Assembly: GCA_003222395.1 (NCBI GenBank)
Contig: QHWB01000057.1
Coordinates: 1 to 64,000 of the forward strand
Direction: 5' to 3'
Length of the DNA: 64,000 nucleotides
From: Acidobacteriota bacterium
GTDB lineage: Bacteria > Acidobacteriota > Vicinamibacteria > Vicinamibacterales > CAVVIG01
Shown here: piece after piece, positions 63,648 to 64,000 of the stretch
Layout: the number at the start of each line of letters is the position of its first letter
Position numbering within the stretch: position 1 is the first letter of the stretch
Notes under the pieces: model-generated
What the model was told of the DNA's origin: nothing
Databases searched by the model: none
Seen by the model: only the letters and a program-made list of their open reading frames with translations
Made by a program: the position numbers and the translations under genes

Positions 63648-64000
63648 GGATCGCAGCTCGCCGAAGGCCGCTTGTCCTCAAGTTCGGCGGCGAGCTGCTC
63701 GAAGATCGCGCGCTGCTGGCGGGCGTGGTCTCGGCAGTGGCGCGGATGGCGATCGGCGATGGGGACGTTCACGCGCCCCTCGTCATCATTCACGGAGGCG
63801 GCAGGGAGATCGATGCCGCGCTGAAACACGCAGGGCTCGAGAAGCGGCAGGTCGATGGACTGCGGATCACCGACGGTGCGACGCTCGAAGTCGTCGTCGC
63901 AGTCCTCGGCGCCGTGAACACGCGACTGGTCGCGGCGTTGAATACAGCGGGCGTGCCGGCCGTGGGACTCACGGGCGCCGACGCGAATTGCGGACTGTCG
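63644..64000 (+). CDS. argB: acetylglutamate kinase ArgB, 5' part (runs off window)
   Basis: ArgB phosphorylates N-acetylglutamate. From GTG 63644 (overlapping the argC stop) the visible 119 residues show the amino-acid-kinase start LVLKFGGELLEDRALLAGVV, the LVIIHGGGREIDAAL block and VPAVGLTGADANCGLS. The C-terminal ATP site is beyond the window. With argC on this strand and argR/argH on the other it forms a divergent arginine cluster. Confidence 0.92.
   Translation, partial: MRIAARRRPLVLKFGGELLEDRALLAGVVSAVARMAIGDGDVHAPLVIIHGGGREIDAALKHAGLEKRQVDGLRITDGATLEVVVAVLGAVNTRLVAALNTAGVPAVGLTGADANCGLS

Overview
The window is GC-rich, densely packed bacterial chromosome. Many same-strand neighbours share ATGA or GTGA stop/start overlaps, and GTG or TTG starts are common. 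Futalosine-pathway menaquinone genes (mqnE, mqnD, menG), a complete isc operon, a heavy-metal RND operon, B12 uptake and many REP-like hairpins suggest Acidobacteriota, probably Vicinamibacteria-like. This assignment is inference; there is no rRNA marker in the window.

Layout. 1-2.0 kb: nadA (cut by the window edge), mqnE and yjbQ. 2.1-8.6 kb: a cobalamin riboswitch followed by a TonB receptor, BtuD, BtuC, BtuF, a PP-loop ATPase and a second BtuF-like protein without a signal peptide. 8.6-18.7 kb (minus): one long sulfur directon reading cysM, a JAMM peptidase, a fused sulfur-carrier/E1/rhodanese protein, iscR-iscS-iscU-iscA-hscB-hscA-fdx-iscX, a membrane protein and mqnD. 18.7-28.8 kb: mixed genes including an ICMT-like methyltransferase, a DNA glycosylase, an FGE-like gene with a 111-bp tandem repeat at its 3' end, an aminotransferase, a probable selenocysteine glutaredoxin, a CoA transferase, a PilT-like ATPase with a proline-rich 19-residue repeat, menG and a DtxR-type regulator. 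28.8-36.5 kb: two outer-membrane-like proteins, an HME-RND efflux operon and a VCBS-like protein.

36.5-44.7 kb (minus) is a compact gas vesicle operon: gvpJ, gvpA, a PAS/GAF histidine kinase, a receiver-only response regulator, gvpF, gvpG, a tandem ArsA/GET3-type ATPase, gvpL, a third GvpA-family gene and gvpK. It has no gvpN in the window. A near-perfect sigma-54 promoter lies in front of it, and a sigma-54 activator with a GAFTGA loop lies about 8 kb away next to an HD-GYP/GGDEF protein.

44.8-64 kb: phosphoglycolate phosphatase, queD/queC, a DUF4097 lipoprotein, nagA with a degenerate ROK partner, a PIN-like protein, a deoxyhypusine-synthase-like protein, the sigma-54 activator, the c-di-GMP protein, fabI, and a divergent arginine cluster (argR-argG-like-argH and argC-argB).

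Two genome-wide themes stand out. Short hairpin elements of several classes sit between genes and also in frame inside hscA, the methyltransferase, arsA and nagA. Several proteins keep a family's fold and operon position but lack its catalytic residues (the ROK kinase and the ArgG homologue).
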